Positions 1 through 10,481 of a stretch of DNA of 64,000 nt are shown here, piece after piece. This DNA is from Papilionanthe hookeriana x Papilionanthe teres. Its lineage: Eukaryota > Streptophyta > Magnoliopsida > Asparagales > Orchidaceae. The position numbers and the translations under genes are program-made. Under the pieces are notes generated by a model, which was not told the DNA's origin, made no database searches, and worked only from the letters and a program-made list of their open reading frames with translations. Within the stretch, counting starts at the first letter, position 1; each line of letters begins with the position of its first letter. Where the stretch lies: positions 13,836,310-13,900,309 of the forward strand of contig CM040430.1 in NCBI GenBank assembly GCA_022702705.1. Reading direction: 5' to 3'.

Positions 1-616
1 ACAATGATAAGCAGTAACAATGCGATGATTTATATGAAATTTCTTTACTAACTTCTCAATAATCGCATTTTTAAAATGACTTCCTTCATCAGTTATGATT
101 ACTCTTGGTATTCAAAATCTGCAAAATATATTATTTCTCAAAAACTTTGCAACACTTTGAGCTTCACATTGAGTTAAAGCAATAGCTTCAATCCATTTGG
201 AAACATAATCTACTGCTATCAAAATATAAACATTTCTGAAAGATGGTGTAAATTGACCCATAAAATCTAATCCCAAACATGAAATATTTCAACTTCCAAC
301 ATATAATTGAGGGGCATCTCATTTCTTCTAGAAATTTTGCCTACACGCTGACATCTATCATAATTTTTAATATAAGCATTCACATACTTAAAAATTGTGG
401 GCCAATAAAATCCAGATTGTCAGATTTTATACGCAGTTTTATCAACTCCAAAATGTCCTCCATAATCAGAATCATGACATTTTTGAATAATTTAATAATT
501 ATCTTCCAAAGGTACACATCTTTGAATTATAAGATCCATTCCTTGTTTATATAAAAATGGGTCATCCCAAAAATAAGTCTTAGCATCAGACAGAAATTTA
601 TTCTTTCCTGACATGT
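1..616 (-). pseudogene. Z integrase, zinc-binding and part of the catalytic core
   Basis: Read on the minus strand, 60-270 encodes an integrase core like that of A: a [10 protein letters not shown] segment and a TDEGSHF segment carrying the second catalytic Asp. The stretch 300-560 resembles the His/Cys zinc-binding part upstream of the core. The rest of the core and the C-terminal domain lie beyond the window start. Several stops interrupt the frame. S1 separates this fragment from the RNase H of the same element; the sequence across the S1 insertion matches A at about 13250-13330, which shows the two halves were once continuous. Confidence 0.75.
612..616. repeat. Target-site duplication of S1, left copy
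   Basis: CATGT, directly before the TG of S1; identical to 2299-2303. Confidence 0.9.
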
Positions 617-802
617 TGACCCAAGAAAAAAAGGCCAAGATTTTCATGTTTATTTTTCATTGGTTTTGATGATATTGCACTTTAAAGAAAGGTATTTTTT
701 TGTTTTTATGCAGCTATGAAGAATTAAGGATAAAAGAACAAAAATATGCAAAAATGAGCGGATTTGGAACAAAATGGACTAAATTATGCAAATTTGACCT
801 AG

Positions 803-949
803 GCCGCCGATGGTGAGGTCGAGGCCTCTGACGACGTGATTTTCCCGAGAGTTCAGATTTAATTATAAGGGAGGTCGCTGACGGTGGGGACAGTTTAATT
901 GCATGGTTTCTAGAAGGCCGCCGACGGCGCCTTGAGGCCGCCGACGGTG
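803..949 (+). promoter_or_regulatory. Paired GC-rich motifs in U3 of S1
   Basis: GCCGCCGATGG at 803 is followed by a degenerate copy 21 bp later (824). GCCGCCGACGG at 917 is followed by another copy 20 bp later (937). They lie 90-230 bp upstream of the TATA-like box at 1035. The same motif and spacing occur in the LTRs of A and C and upstream of their accessory ORFs. The regulatory role is inferred. Confidence 0.5.
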
Positions 950-1034
950 GGGATGGTAGATTGTTCCAGAAATACATCGAATGTGGACGATTTTCGAAGG
1001 GGTGCCTTCGCAACCCGTAGAGACTCTTCTACAA

Positions 1035-1044
1035 CTTTAAAAGG
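1035..1044 (+). promoter_or_regulatory. TATA-like box of S1
   Basis: CTTTAAAAGG, about 420 bp into the LTR. The C LTR has the same sequence inverted at 19005-19014. It is the best TATA candidate in this LTR family, placed just downstream of the GC motif pairs. Confidence 0.5.
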
Positions 1045-2298
1045 AACGAATTTTGGCCGAAAAGGGCTCTTCTTCTGGTCTTAAATGTGATTGTTAGTGA
1101 GTTCACAGTGTAAAGAGAGTCAATTAGTGAGTTTAATTTAGTGAGTAGTGAGTTCAAATAGAGAATTTTTAAGAAATTCTTTGAGGAATTGTAAGAGTGG
1201 AAGGGAAGTGAGAGTACTCTTCCACATTGACGTTTCAAAGGAGAATTCCAAGGAAAAGATCCAGAGAAACTTCGAGGAGTTTGCTTGGAGATGAATTTGT
1301 GATAAGTATTGTTTATTTATTTTTTTTAGTGTGTAGAACTTTATTTTATTATATGAAATCTAAGTTTAATAGCATTTTCTTCATGAATTCTGAGTAGTTG
1401 TTCTATCTTTATCCTGGTTTTGATGTTTTTGTGAAATGATTATATAATTAGTCTATTAAATAAATTATAAAAGAAGTTGTGATGGTTCTATGCATAAACT
1501 CACTTTACTATACGAATTAGTCATTTGTATTGTTAAAATCCGTGAAGAATTCGACCTGACCGTGGGTTAAGGATTCTTAACTTGTATGTATCACAATTAT
1601 CTTTTCAAGGTAGACGAGTAAATCCTTGTAGAGAGAAGTGCAAATAAATAGGAAAATAATATTATCGGCCTTAAAATTTGAGATTTTAGAGTGACAGGCT
1701 AAAATCCTCAATTTGGTCATATCATTTAGGTGCTCATGTGTAGATTGTTAGCCCTCAGGTGAGGGGAATGTGGGAGCTCCGAAGTGAGAGCTGGTATCCT
1801 CCCAGCCTAGCCGCAGAATCAGTAGTCCAAGCATAGGATTAGTCAATGCTCTTTATGCCTGGACCAAAGGGTAAAGAATAGGTATGCTCCTATTTGGCAC
1901 AACACATTAAAACTAATTATAATTATCATTTCATTTAATTATCTTAACTAAGGAGAAAGATTCTTGCTATTATCTATATCTGAACTTAATTTTAGTAGTA
2001 GTATTAGTAAATTATTAGTTAAACTAGTTTTTAATATAAGTTTCATATTATTATCGATTGCATATTAGTGACAGGCATTTCAATTTAGTTGTAATTCTGA
2101 ATTGATTTATATAATCCTAAGTCCGTAAGCTTTAATATATCTCTCCTCGTGGGATAGATATCCAGGACTCCATTAGAGCCCTGTATTACTTGAACGATAC
2201 GTATACTTGCATTTGAAAGTAACTCTGCGATTAAAAGATTAAAATATTTAATTGTTACTAAAGTAAACTCAAATTGGATTAAAGCGCAGGGTGGTTCA

Positions 2299-2303
2299 CA
2301 TGT
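2299..2303. repeat. Target-site duplication of S1, right copy
   Basis: CATGT, directly after the CA end of S1; identical to 612-616. Confidence 0.9.
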
Positions 2304-2815
2304 CAAACCATAGGGTATAATATTACTGACAATAAAGTTTACTATGTCGGCATACCACGGAACATGCTACTGATTAACAGTGAATAGTTTTTCTTCAAGA
2401 AAATATTCATTAATTTCTTCAGCATCACAGAGAGATTTTTCATTTTCAAGCCTGGACAAATGATCAGCAATTTGATTATCAGAACCCTTCCTATCTACTA
2501 TCTCAAAAATCAAATTCTTGTAAAAAAAGAATTCATCTAATCAATCTCAACTTCGCATCATTCTTCTTCATTAAATGTTTGATAGCAGAATGATCAGTAT
2601 GTAACACACATTTAGTTCCAATTAAATATGATCGAAATTTATCAAAGGCAAATACTATAGCTAATAACTCTTTCTCAGAAGTGGTATAATTAATTTGAGC
2701 TTCATTAAGAGTTTTACTAGCATAATAAATAACTTTGAAAATTTTATCTTATTTCTGACCCAAAACAATAGCAATAGCATAATCACTAGCATCACACATT
2801 CATTCAAAAGGTTTT
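2304..2815 (-). pseudogene. Z RNase H domain and linker to integrase
   Basis: Minus-strand translation gives the standard Ty3/gypsy RNase H signature in order: CDASDYAI near 2800, SEKELLAIVFAFDKFRSYL near 2650, HTDH near 2610, and ADHLSRLE near 2450. The acidic residues expected for catalysis are present, but stops and frameshifts break the frame. The linker to integrase (2304-2440) joins across S1 to 611. The domain matters as a comparison: the corresponding domain is missing from element A. Confidence 0.75.
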
Positions 2816-4026
2816 CCCAATTTAGTGAAATTATAACAGGTGCAGTGATTAATTTTTCTTTTAATGTTTCAAAGGCTTTTAGGCAATCATCATCAAAATC
2901 AAAAATTTCATCCTTATCCAGTAAACGACATAAAGGTTTTGTAATTTTGAAAAGTATTTGATGTAACGCCTGTAGAATCTAGCATGTCCCAGAAAACTTC
3001 TAATTCCCCTTACATTGGTCGAGCAAGGTAAATTAGAGATAACTTAAATTTTTGTAGGATCTACCTCCAAACCTTTTGCTGAAATCCGATGTCCCAATAC
3101 AATTCCTCCTGCAACCATAAATTGGCATTTTTCCCAGTTAAGGACTAAATTAGTTTCTTCACAACATTTTAGAACTTTAGACAAATATTTTAAACATGAT
3201 TCAAATGAAATTCCAAATACTAAAAAGTCATCCATAAAAACTTTAATCCCTTTTTTAATTAAATCACAGAAAATAGCCATCATAATCTCTGAAATGTAAC
3301 AGGGGCATTACATAAACCAAAGGGCATTCTTCTAAAAGCAAACGTACCATAAGGACTGGTAAACATAGTTTTCTCTTGATCCTTATGAGAGATTTGAATT
3401 TTGTGGTAAACAGTGTATCCATCTACAAAATAAAAGCATTAATGCCCAGCCAGTCTATCCAACCTCTGATCTAGAAATGGGAGTGGAAAATGATCTTTTC
3501 TTGTGGCAAGATTTAATTTTCTATAATCAATGCATATTCACCACCCTGTAACTTGTCTTGTTGGAATCATTCATTCTTTTCATTAATTCTCACAGTTACT
3601 CCTTCTTTCATAGGAACACAGTGAATAGGACTAACCCATGCACTATCTGAATAGGGTAGATAATTCCAGCATCCAACCACTTCAAAATTTCTTTCTTAAC
3701 AATATCTTTCATGATAGGATTTAATCTCCTTTGGGGACCAGCCTAAGGTTTTTAATTATCTTCCATAAGAATTATGTGCATACAAATTGAAGAACTGATG
3801 CCTTTAATATCAGCAATTATCCATCCAAAGCCTTTCTTGTACTTTTCAAAATTTCAAGCAAACTCTCTTCTTCTTTTTCAATCAATTGAGATGAAATTAT
3901 AACAGGCAAGGTTGAGGATTCACCCAGAAAAACATACTTCAAATGATCAGGAAGCAATTTTAGCTCAAGTTTAGGAGGTTTTTCAATTGATGGACCATAA
4001 GATTTATCTTTTTCAGCCATATTCAA
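2816..4026 (-). pseudogene. Z reverse transcriptase
   Basis: The longest intact piece (3044-3283) holds the catalytic FMDDF box at 3225-3239 followed by NWEKCQFMV and GIVLGH, typical of Athila-type RT. The N-terminal portion (3817-4026) includes LKYVFLGE, also found in A at about 14560. The region from 3284 to 3816 is RT in several frames, with YRKLN-like and GYTVYHK-like pieces. Multiple frameshifts make it non-functional. Confidence 0.8.
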
Positions 4027-4750
4027 CTATTCAAAATTTTCATGAACATAATTTAATTCTTCCTCATGAAAATCTTCAGAATTATGTAACTCCTTTTCTT
4101 GCTTGTGTTCCAATTCTTCTCTTTCAAGTTTTTCTTCATAAGTTGACTTGAAATGACATTCACTCAAATATCTGATAACATCGATCCTATAACATTCATC
4201 ATCTTTACCTATTGCAGGATATTTCATCAATTTTGAAATATTGAATGTAACAGTTTGATCATTAACCCTTATCGTTAATTCTTCTTTTTGCACATCTATC
4301 ATTGCTCTGCCTGTGGCTAGGAGAGGTCTTCCTAAAATGATGGGTATCTCTTTATCTTCCTCCATATCAAGCACAATGAAATCAACAGGAAAAATAAATT
4401 GATCCACTTTAACTAAAACATCTTCTATAACCCCTTTTGGATATGTGATTGAACGATCTGCTAATTGCAGAGTTACAGTAGTTGGAGTTATTTCTCCTAA
4501 TTCAGTCTTTTGAATATTGATAGAGGCATAAGGTTAATGTTTACACCTAATTCATATAAAGCTTTTCCATAGAATCTGTCTCCGATTGCACATGGAATTG
4601 TGAACCTACTAGGATCATTAAGCTTTTCAGGAAGCTTCTTCTGAATTATTGCACTGCACTCCTCACTAAGTGCAATTGTCTCATTATCTTCAAACTTCCT
4701 CTTTTTGTTGAGAATATCCTTCATAAATTTCACATAGCTCAGCATTTGTT
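4027..4750 (-). pseudogene. Z retropepsin-like protease
   Basis: Reading leftward, 4497-4745 carries the active-site region and 4027-4407 the rest, with [19 protein letters not shown], the same as in A. The active-site segment reads YELGVNINLMP, where A has [11 protein letters not shown]. The catalytic Asp is therefore Glu, and Ala-Ser are Val-Asn, which should abolish aspartic protease activity. A frame break separates the two pieces. The tail (4027-4150) is rich in Glu and Lys, like the protease-RT linker of A. Confidence 0.75.
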
Positions 4751-5299
4751 CTAAGGCTTAAGCAAATGGAATATTAATAGTAAGCTTCTTAAATATCTTC
4801 ATTAATTTTGAAAATTGCTTATCCAACTTTTATTGATGAAGTCTCTAAGGAAATGGAGGTGGTGGCTTTCCAAATCAACCTTAGGTGGAGAAATTGGTCT
4901 TTCCAAACCTTTCAGAGCGTCCTCTTTTGGTTCTTCAATCTCTTCTTTCACTACTTCAGCTTTCTTCGAACTCGCCTTCCAACTCTCTTCCACTTCTCGC
5001 TGAATTGCTTTTACATGCTCTTTATTCTTATCTCTTGGATTCATTTCAGTATTACTCGGAAGCATTCCTTGGAATCTATTACTTAATGAATTTGCAATTT
5101 GTCTCAACTGATTTTCAATATTTCTGATAGTTGCTCCTTAAATTTGCAATTGATTTCCCATATGTGACACCACTTCTTCAATAGACAACTTCTTCTCCTT
5201 TAATTGTAATGCACTGTTAAAACCTGGAGGATAGGTTAGTTTAGAATTATTATTTCCTTGGTTTTTTTAGTTCACCAATGGGTTTACTTGGTGGTTCCC
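4751..5299 (-). pseudogene. Z gag, C-terminal part
   Basis: The frame at 4802-5107 has NRFQGMLPSNTEMNPRDKNKEH and a charged tail, which aligns with the C-terminal part of A gag (NRIPGTFPSNVENNPKDKGKEQ, about 15640-15700). Upstream, the region to 5299 keeps traces of the Asn-rich segment (PPGFN-like). It ends abruptly at 5299, where the C LTR begins; the first part of gag would lie on the far side of C, beyond the window. Confidence 0.7.
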
Positions 5300-6163
5300 T
5301 GAACCACTCTGAGCTTTAATCTAATTCAAAATTATTTTAGTAACAATTAAATATTTTAATCTTTTAATCGCAGAGTTACTTTCAAACGCAAGTATACATA
5401 TCATTCAAGTAATACAGGGTTCTCATGGAGTCTTGGATATCGATCCCACAGGGAAAGATATAATAAATTTTATGGACTTAGGATTATAGAAATTAATTCA
5501 AAATTAGAACTAAATCGAAATGTCTATCTGTCACTAATACGCAATCGATGATAATATGAAACTTATATTAAAAACTAGTTTAACTAATAATTTACTAATA
5601 CTACAACTATAATTATGTTCAAATATAGATAATAGCAAGAATCTTTCTCCTTAGTTAAGATATTTAAGTGAAATGATAATTATAATTAGTTTTTAATGTG
5701 TTGTGCCAAATAGTAGCATACCTATTATTTACCCTTTGGTCCAGGCATAAAGAACATTGACTAATCCTATGCTTAGACTACTGATTCTGCGGCTAGGCTG
5801 GGAGGATACCGGCTCTCACTTCAGAGCTCCCACGTTCTCCTCACCTGAGGGCTAACAATCTACACATCAGCACCCAAACGATAGGACTGAATTGAGGATC
5901 TTAGCCTGTCACTCTAAAATCTCCAATTCTACGCCCGATAATATTATTTCCCTATTTATTTACACTTCTCCCTATAAGGATTTACTCGTCTACCTTGCAA
6001 AGAGAATTGTGATACATACAAGTTAAGAATCCTTAGCCTGCAGTCAGGTCTTAAGAATTCTTCACGGATTTTAATAATACAAATGGCCAATTCGTGTAGT
6101 AAAGTAAGTATAGGTATAGTACCATCACAACTTCTTTCATAATTTATTTAATATACTAATTAT
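5300..6163 (-). repeat. 3' LTR of C, first segment
   Basis: Inverse of the 3' two-thirds of S1: it begins TGAACCACTCTGAGCTTTAATC, the complement of the S1 end. It holds the conserved block GCAAGTATACATATCATTCAAG (from about 5380) and the segment with TTTGGTCCAGGCATAAAGAAC (5741-5765). The LTR is broken at 6163/6168 by element A and continues at 18613. Together the two segments make about 1.7 kb, the same size as S1. Confidence 0.9.
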
Positions 6164-6168
6164 ATAAT
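6164..6168. repeat. Target-site duplication of A, left copy
   Basis: ATAAT, before the TG of the A LTR; repeated at 18608-18612. In S1 the uninterrupted site reads GAAATGATTATATAATTAG (inverse), with one copy. Confidence 0.92.
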
Positions 6169-7079
6169 TGATTCTCGGGTGTTATGCTTAATGTTATAAG
6201 TGTTAACAAATGTAAAAATAAATATTCAATAATAGCAAGTCATCCCTTATCAACGCAAGTATACGTATCGTTCAAGTAATACAGGACTCTAATGGATTAG
6301 CACAATTTTTATCGAATATTTTAGGCACAACTAATTCAACTTTCCATTTCACAAAATCTCAAAACAAGGAGAAAGACAGAGAAGACTACTCAGAATGCAT
6401 AGGAAGAATAACACAAAACTTGGATTTCATATAAAGTTACGAAATAATAAACACAAACTATCTCGATTTTCACCCCAAGCAACTCCTTGAAGTTCCTCCG
6501 ACTCTTCTTGTACAACACACACTAATGACACCTTGGAAAACACTAAAAACACTAAAAGACTCTTAAGAAGGACACTCAAAAAGGACACTCACACCACACA
6601 AAAAACACACATTTGGCCTAAAGTCATCTCTTTGTTAAAGAGGGAGAAATATTTCCAAAGATTACTTAAGCACCTCTTCAAAAAGCGTCCAGATTCAATG
6701 AATCTTGCTTGAATCGACCTTCTCGCCGTCGGCGGGCTCATTGGCGGGGTCGGCGGGCTTTTAGAACATAAGCCAATTGCTCAGGCTCACTGTCATTGGG
6801 ATCAATCTCGCCGTCGGCGGGATCCTTTATAATATATTGCATACTGTTGGGAAAAACACGCCATCGGCGGCCTATTCTCGCCATTGGCGGGTAAGTTCAA
6901 CTTTTGTCCCTTTTGGTCCTTTTTGTTCCAGATTCGCTCCTTTTCGCATCTTTTTGCTCCATTATCTATAAATCTTCATTCCTGCAACAAAATATATAAA
7001 ATGCCTTTCTTTAAAGTGCAATATCATCAAAATTAATGTAAAATCGGTGTGAAATTCTTAACATTTTTTTCTTTGGTCA
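6169..7079 (-). repeat. 3' LTR of A (911 bp, internally deleted)
   Basis: It matches the 5' LTR at 17117-18607 at both ends but lacks about 600 bp between roughly 6297 and 6303 (17236-17835 in the 5' LTR). It keeps the U3 part with paired GC motifs at 6724, 6745, 6809, 6859 and 6879, one more than the 5' LTR through a 21-bp duplication at 6737-6757. The LTRs were identical at insertion, so the deletion and the extra copy arose afterwards in one of them. Confidence 0.9.
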
Positions 7080-7096
7080 AAATCCTCCAAACTTAA
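7080..7096 (-). other. Polypurine tract of A
   Basis: On the minus strand TTAAGTTTGGAGGATTT directly precedes the LTR TGACC. This is the usual position and composition of the plus-strand primer; C (19441) and D (60126) have AATTTTGGGGG and AAGTTTGGGGG at the same place. Confidence 0.85.
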
Positions 7097-8473
7097 CTAT
7101 TACTTGTCCTCAAGTAATCATGATACTACATAAAAGTAATGATTAATTGTGATAAAGCTTTAATTCAGAAACACTATGAATTTGATTTAAATAAATATTA
7201 TAGTAAAGTTTACTAGAAAGATTTTTAGATAATTAAGTTAACTCTATAAATGTAAGGCTATTTAGTCCTTAAGATTAAGAGTTCTAGTCTTCTATTCATT
7301 TCAAGAATGACTATATGTTGCAATATTAAATTATTTTAGGATGTTCAGATGATAGGAAATTCATGAAAACACTACTTAGTAAAAATACTAATCCACGTAT
7401 ATAAGTTCAGAAATGTAATTGAGTCTACCCTTTAGGTTGATTCAAATGAAGCCAATTTTTTATAAGGCATCTTCTCAAGCTTCTCCTCACTTACTTTCTT
7501 TTTTTTTTCTTTTTATTTGGATTGCATTTCAATCCTATATTTTTTTTTCTTTTCTTCTCAGGGATTGTTTTTCAATCCTTCTTTTTCTTTTTTTCAAGTG
7601 AGGATGACTGTATATGGATAGCTTGTTAATAATTTTGAACTTCATTTTCTCTTCTTAATTGAAACTTGATACATTTCCTTATCTTATATGTATTTCATAG
7701 TTTTTATCTTATTGAGTTTCAATCTTTTCTTTCTCAACTAAAGTCCTAAGATATTCAATATTTCAAAATATAGTTTTTCTTACTTAAAATAGTTGACTAT
7801 AATCTTATCCTCTTATCCCAAATATCTTAATCCATAGAATTAATTTAATCACCAAAAATATTTCTTTTAACCTTCTATAGTATTTAGATAAATTAATTCT
7901 AGTCGACGGAATTAAATTTACTACAGAAATCATTTTTAATAATGATAATTTAAAAATATTTAATTGAGAACATATAATAATAATCTTATTCTTTCCTCGC
8001 CCAAACTTAAATTTTTCTATCTAATCATTTTGGTGGAAAGAGAAAAATACTGTGAATTTAAATCATACCTTTGTGTTTTAGGTATTTCCCTTTTCCTTTG
8101 AAGTTTTTGTAGGTTCCTTTTGCGTCTCATCACTTAATTAACATGTAATATTAAAAACTTTCTATACATATATAACATTAGAGAATTTGCTGGGTAAGAA
8201 AATTTTTAAATAAGCACAAATTACTAACACAATTTCCTACTACATTTAATTACACTATACTAAGCACATTAAACATAACGATCACATATATATTACTAAT
8301 TCAATTTTAGAGTTACTGTCACAATTTGCAATAAATAAAAATAACTATTTGCTCTTAACAAAACTACACTAATGTAAATAACTTACACAACACAATAAAT
8401 GTAAGTCCAGAACAGAATTACTAAAATAAAGAAAACAAACATACATATAACAACAAATATCAGATCACAGAAT
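7097..8473 (-). other. 3' non-coding module of A
   Basis: AT-rich, without a credible gene. It holds two features shared with C (19458-20398) and D (60143-61020). One is a block around 7440-7480 (AAGCCAATTTTT ... CTCAAGCTTCTCCTCAC) followed by a long pyrimidine run on the plus strand (7491-7610), purine-rich on the element's sense strand. The other is a second polypurine core at 7995-8010 (minus: TTAAGTTTGGGCGAGG), 0.9 kb upstream of the true tract. The remainder to 8473 is A/T-rich leader-like sequence. Confidence 0.7.
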
Positions 8474-9635
8474 CTAAGGGAAAATATTAAAATCCCATCC
8501 TATATCTTCATCTCCCTGATCAGCAGGTGGATTGGGCCGGTAGTGTGTATAACGAGGGCACTCCGGAAATGTCACATCAAGCTCTCCTCTCCTATAGTGA
8601 TTCTCAGCATGTAAGAGATTTCAAACTCAAAAAGCCTCTGGAGATATTCACTATCGTAATTGTGCCTCCACTCTAATCCTTCAATCCTCTGATCTATATG
8701 CTCCAACTTTTCATCCAACTTTTTAAAACTTTTTTGCTGCAGATTCATTTCATTCATCAAATATAGAGTGTAGGAGAAGTATGGGCAGGAGGATCATAGC
8801 TAGTAGAGGGAATATCCCTACTAGTTGAAGGTGCAACACTCCTTGTCCCAAATCTCCATCCTTTGTGGGATTCATAAGTCTTTATATTACCCTTTGTAAT
8901 GGGTCTCATAGGATGAACCCATTCCTCATCATCTCTAGCCTCTACTCCAGATAACTGGCAGAGTGCATATATCAGACCAGGATGTCCCAGTCCTCCTCCT
9001 GATTCACTATTCACAATGGCTAAAATGTTTTTATAAATAATCCTTCCCACATTTATACTTCTGTTGTTCTGAATACAAAAATTCAGAACTGCTCTATCTC
9101 TTGATACTTCACTATGATGATAAGTAGGTAGCAAACTAGAGCAAATAAAATAGTGCCAAGCCTTAGAGGTGGCATTCATCATAGAGAGAGGAAAGTTTAC
9201 CCATTCACACTGCTTCATTTTCCATGTTCCTTTCCCATCAGTGAGAAAGTCAATCACATTCTTCAGTTGTCCTTCCATTGTCCCAAATGTCTCAAAATCA
9301 TCGGTCTAAAGATCTCGCACTTCATAGAAAGCATTTGTCCGAGCAGCATTAAAATCAACTAAAAATCCTCTCACCTTTACAGGCATGTCCTCTATCTGGG
9401 TCAGGTTGGCGTAAAATTCCTTTAGAACTTCCATTGCAGCTCTGTTTATCGTATAACAAAAATTCTCCCAATTTCGCTCCTTAATAGTTTCTTCCACAGC
9501 TCCTCCCGGATTCTCGAAAACTCTGTCTTGAATGCATTTTTTTTCTTTGATAATAGATTTGTACCTTGATTGAGCCTTAGCATTCACAAAATGAGTCTCG
9601 TCAAAGTCGAGTCACCTCTTCTGTCGTGGAGCCAT
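8474..9635 (-). pseudogene. ORF-b of A: 'putative plant transposon protein' family
   Basis: The start MAPRQKR at 9635 is shared with C (49977) and similar to D (62618, MAPKSKHGK). The frame then shows NWENFCY, VLKEFYANL, VKVRGF, FLTDGKGTW, SKAWHYFICSSLLP, RDRAVLNFCI and GLGHPGLIYALC. A Ser/Thr/Pro-rich linker, a coiled-coil-like segment (LDEKLEHIDQRIEGLE) and a conserved tail (VTFPEC, about 8570, to WDF) follow. Stops follow residue 7 (TGA) and at about 9305 (TAG), and a frame change lies near 8757. The family is known from plant transposon annotation; its function is not established. It is paralogous to ORF-a. Confidence 0.8.
8640..8757 (-). other. Coiled-coil-like C-terminal segment of ORF-b (A)
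   Basis: Heptad-like hydrophobic spacing in LDEKLEHIDQRIEGLEWRH. The same position is coiled-coil-like in C (LDEKLERIDHRIEGLERRH, about 49000-49060) and in D (QTHCRIDTIDRKLDHLSD, about 61630-61690), which suggests the protein multimerises. It lies after the frame break at 8757. Confidence 0.55.
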
Positions 9636-9993
9636 TTCTCGATCTATCAAATTTACAAAAATCTTAACTAAATTCCAAAATAATACTAGAATGGCTTCCA
9701 AAGGTGACTTAAGGTAATCTAAAATGAATTCCATGAATTTTTTCCAACTATTTTCTCCACATTTTCGATTTTCCAAAATTCCTAAATGTGGAAGAAATAC
9801 ACGGTAAAAATCAAAAATTTTTGCATGGGAGTGAAGCACTTACAAAGGGAAGAAGAAATCCGGTGTCAAAATGGGTTGAAAACGCTTCAAATCCAAGATC
9901 TCTCAAGCCCTAGGTCGGTTTTTTCAGAGTTTAGAGGTTGGGGATGATGAATAGTGGCGGTTGACCGGTCAAATAAAGGCGTTTTACAAATCT

Positions 9994-10099
9994 CGCCGTC
10001 GGCAGAAAAATCATTCCGTCAGCGAGCTATTAAATTTAAATAGGTCTAAACTCTCAGGAAAAATCCACCGTCGGCGGCGTCGAGGGCGCCGTCGGCGGG
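9994..10099 (-). promoter_or_regulatory. Paired GC-rich palindromes upstream of ORF-b (A)
   Basis: CGCCGTCGGC-type motifs at 9994 and about 10014 (20 bp apart) and at 10066 and 10087 (21 bp apart), 360-465 bp upstream of the ORF-b start at 9635. They match the motif in the U3 of the A LTRs. The stretch from 9636 to 10481 otherwise holds only AT-rich sequence. The role as an internal promoter or operator is inferred. Confidence 0.55.
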
Positions 10100-10481
10100 C
10101 TTTCTAAAAAATTCTTAAATTTTCATATTTTTATATTTTTAAGCCTCGTTAACGTCCGATCAATCGATTTAAACATATTTTACTGTGATTAGATATTATT
10201 TAACTCAAAAGGAAATAAATTTACACAACACAAACATCACAATTTTTATATAAAATCCAAGTTTTTACAATACTTGTACACAATAAGGTATTTTCTCAAC
10301 CTTAATATATCAAATTCAGCGTCACAATCCAAACCACAATACTCAAAATGCTGAAAACAAACAATCTATGCATAGTCTCATCTATACTGAGATCAAATAT
10401 CAAAATCTAAAATAAAGCAAGTGCAAACCACAAAAATTTAAATCCAACCTAAATCAACATATAAGTAGTTATGAACATCTT

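Larger units (their letters stand above)
617..2298 (+). mobile_element. Solo LTR S1 (1682 bp, Athila-like)
   Basis: The unit begins TGACCC and ends GGTTCA, and is flanked by perfect 5-bp direct repeats CATGT (612-616 and 2299-2303). No internal sequence is present, so this is a solo LTR left by LTR-LTR recombination. It is the same family, in inverse orientation, as the split LTR of element C (5300-6163 plus 18613-19440). It carries GC-rich paired motifs at 803-838 and 917-949, a TATA-like CTTTAAAAGG at 1035-1044, and near its 3' end the block with ACTTGAACGATACGTATACTTGC (about 2187-2212) shared by all the Athila-like LTRs here. Confidence 0.93.
1..5299 (-). mobile_element. Element Z: old Athila-like Ty3/gypsy fragment
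   Basis: The minus strand reads, from right to left, the end of gag, protease, reverse transcriptase, RNase H and integrase, in the gag-pro-RT-RH-IN order of Ty3/gypsy elements. The proteins resemble those of element A (12050-16888) throughout, so Z is Athila-like. It is cut by the window start, by solo LTR S1 (617-2298), and at 5299 by the LTR of element C, which entered its gag region. Every domain has stops or frameshifts. It is the outermost and so oldest layer seen here. Confidence 0.85.

Noticed and set aside
4808..5127. Plus-strand frames of 60-92 codons
   Set aside because: Antisense to gag of Z.
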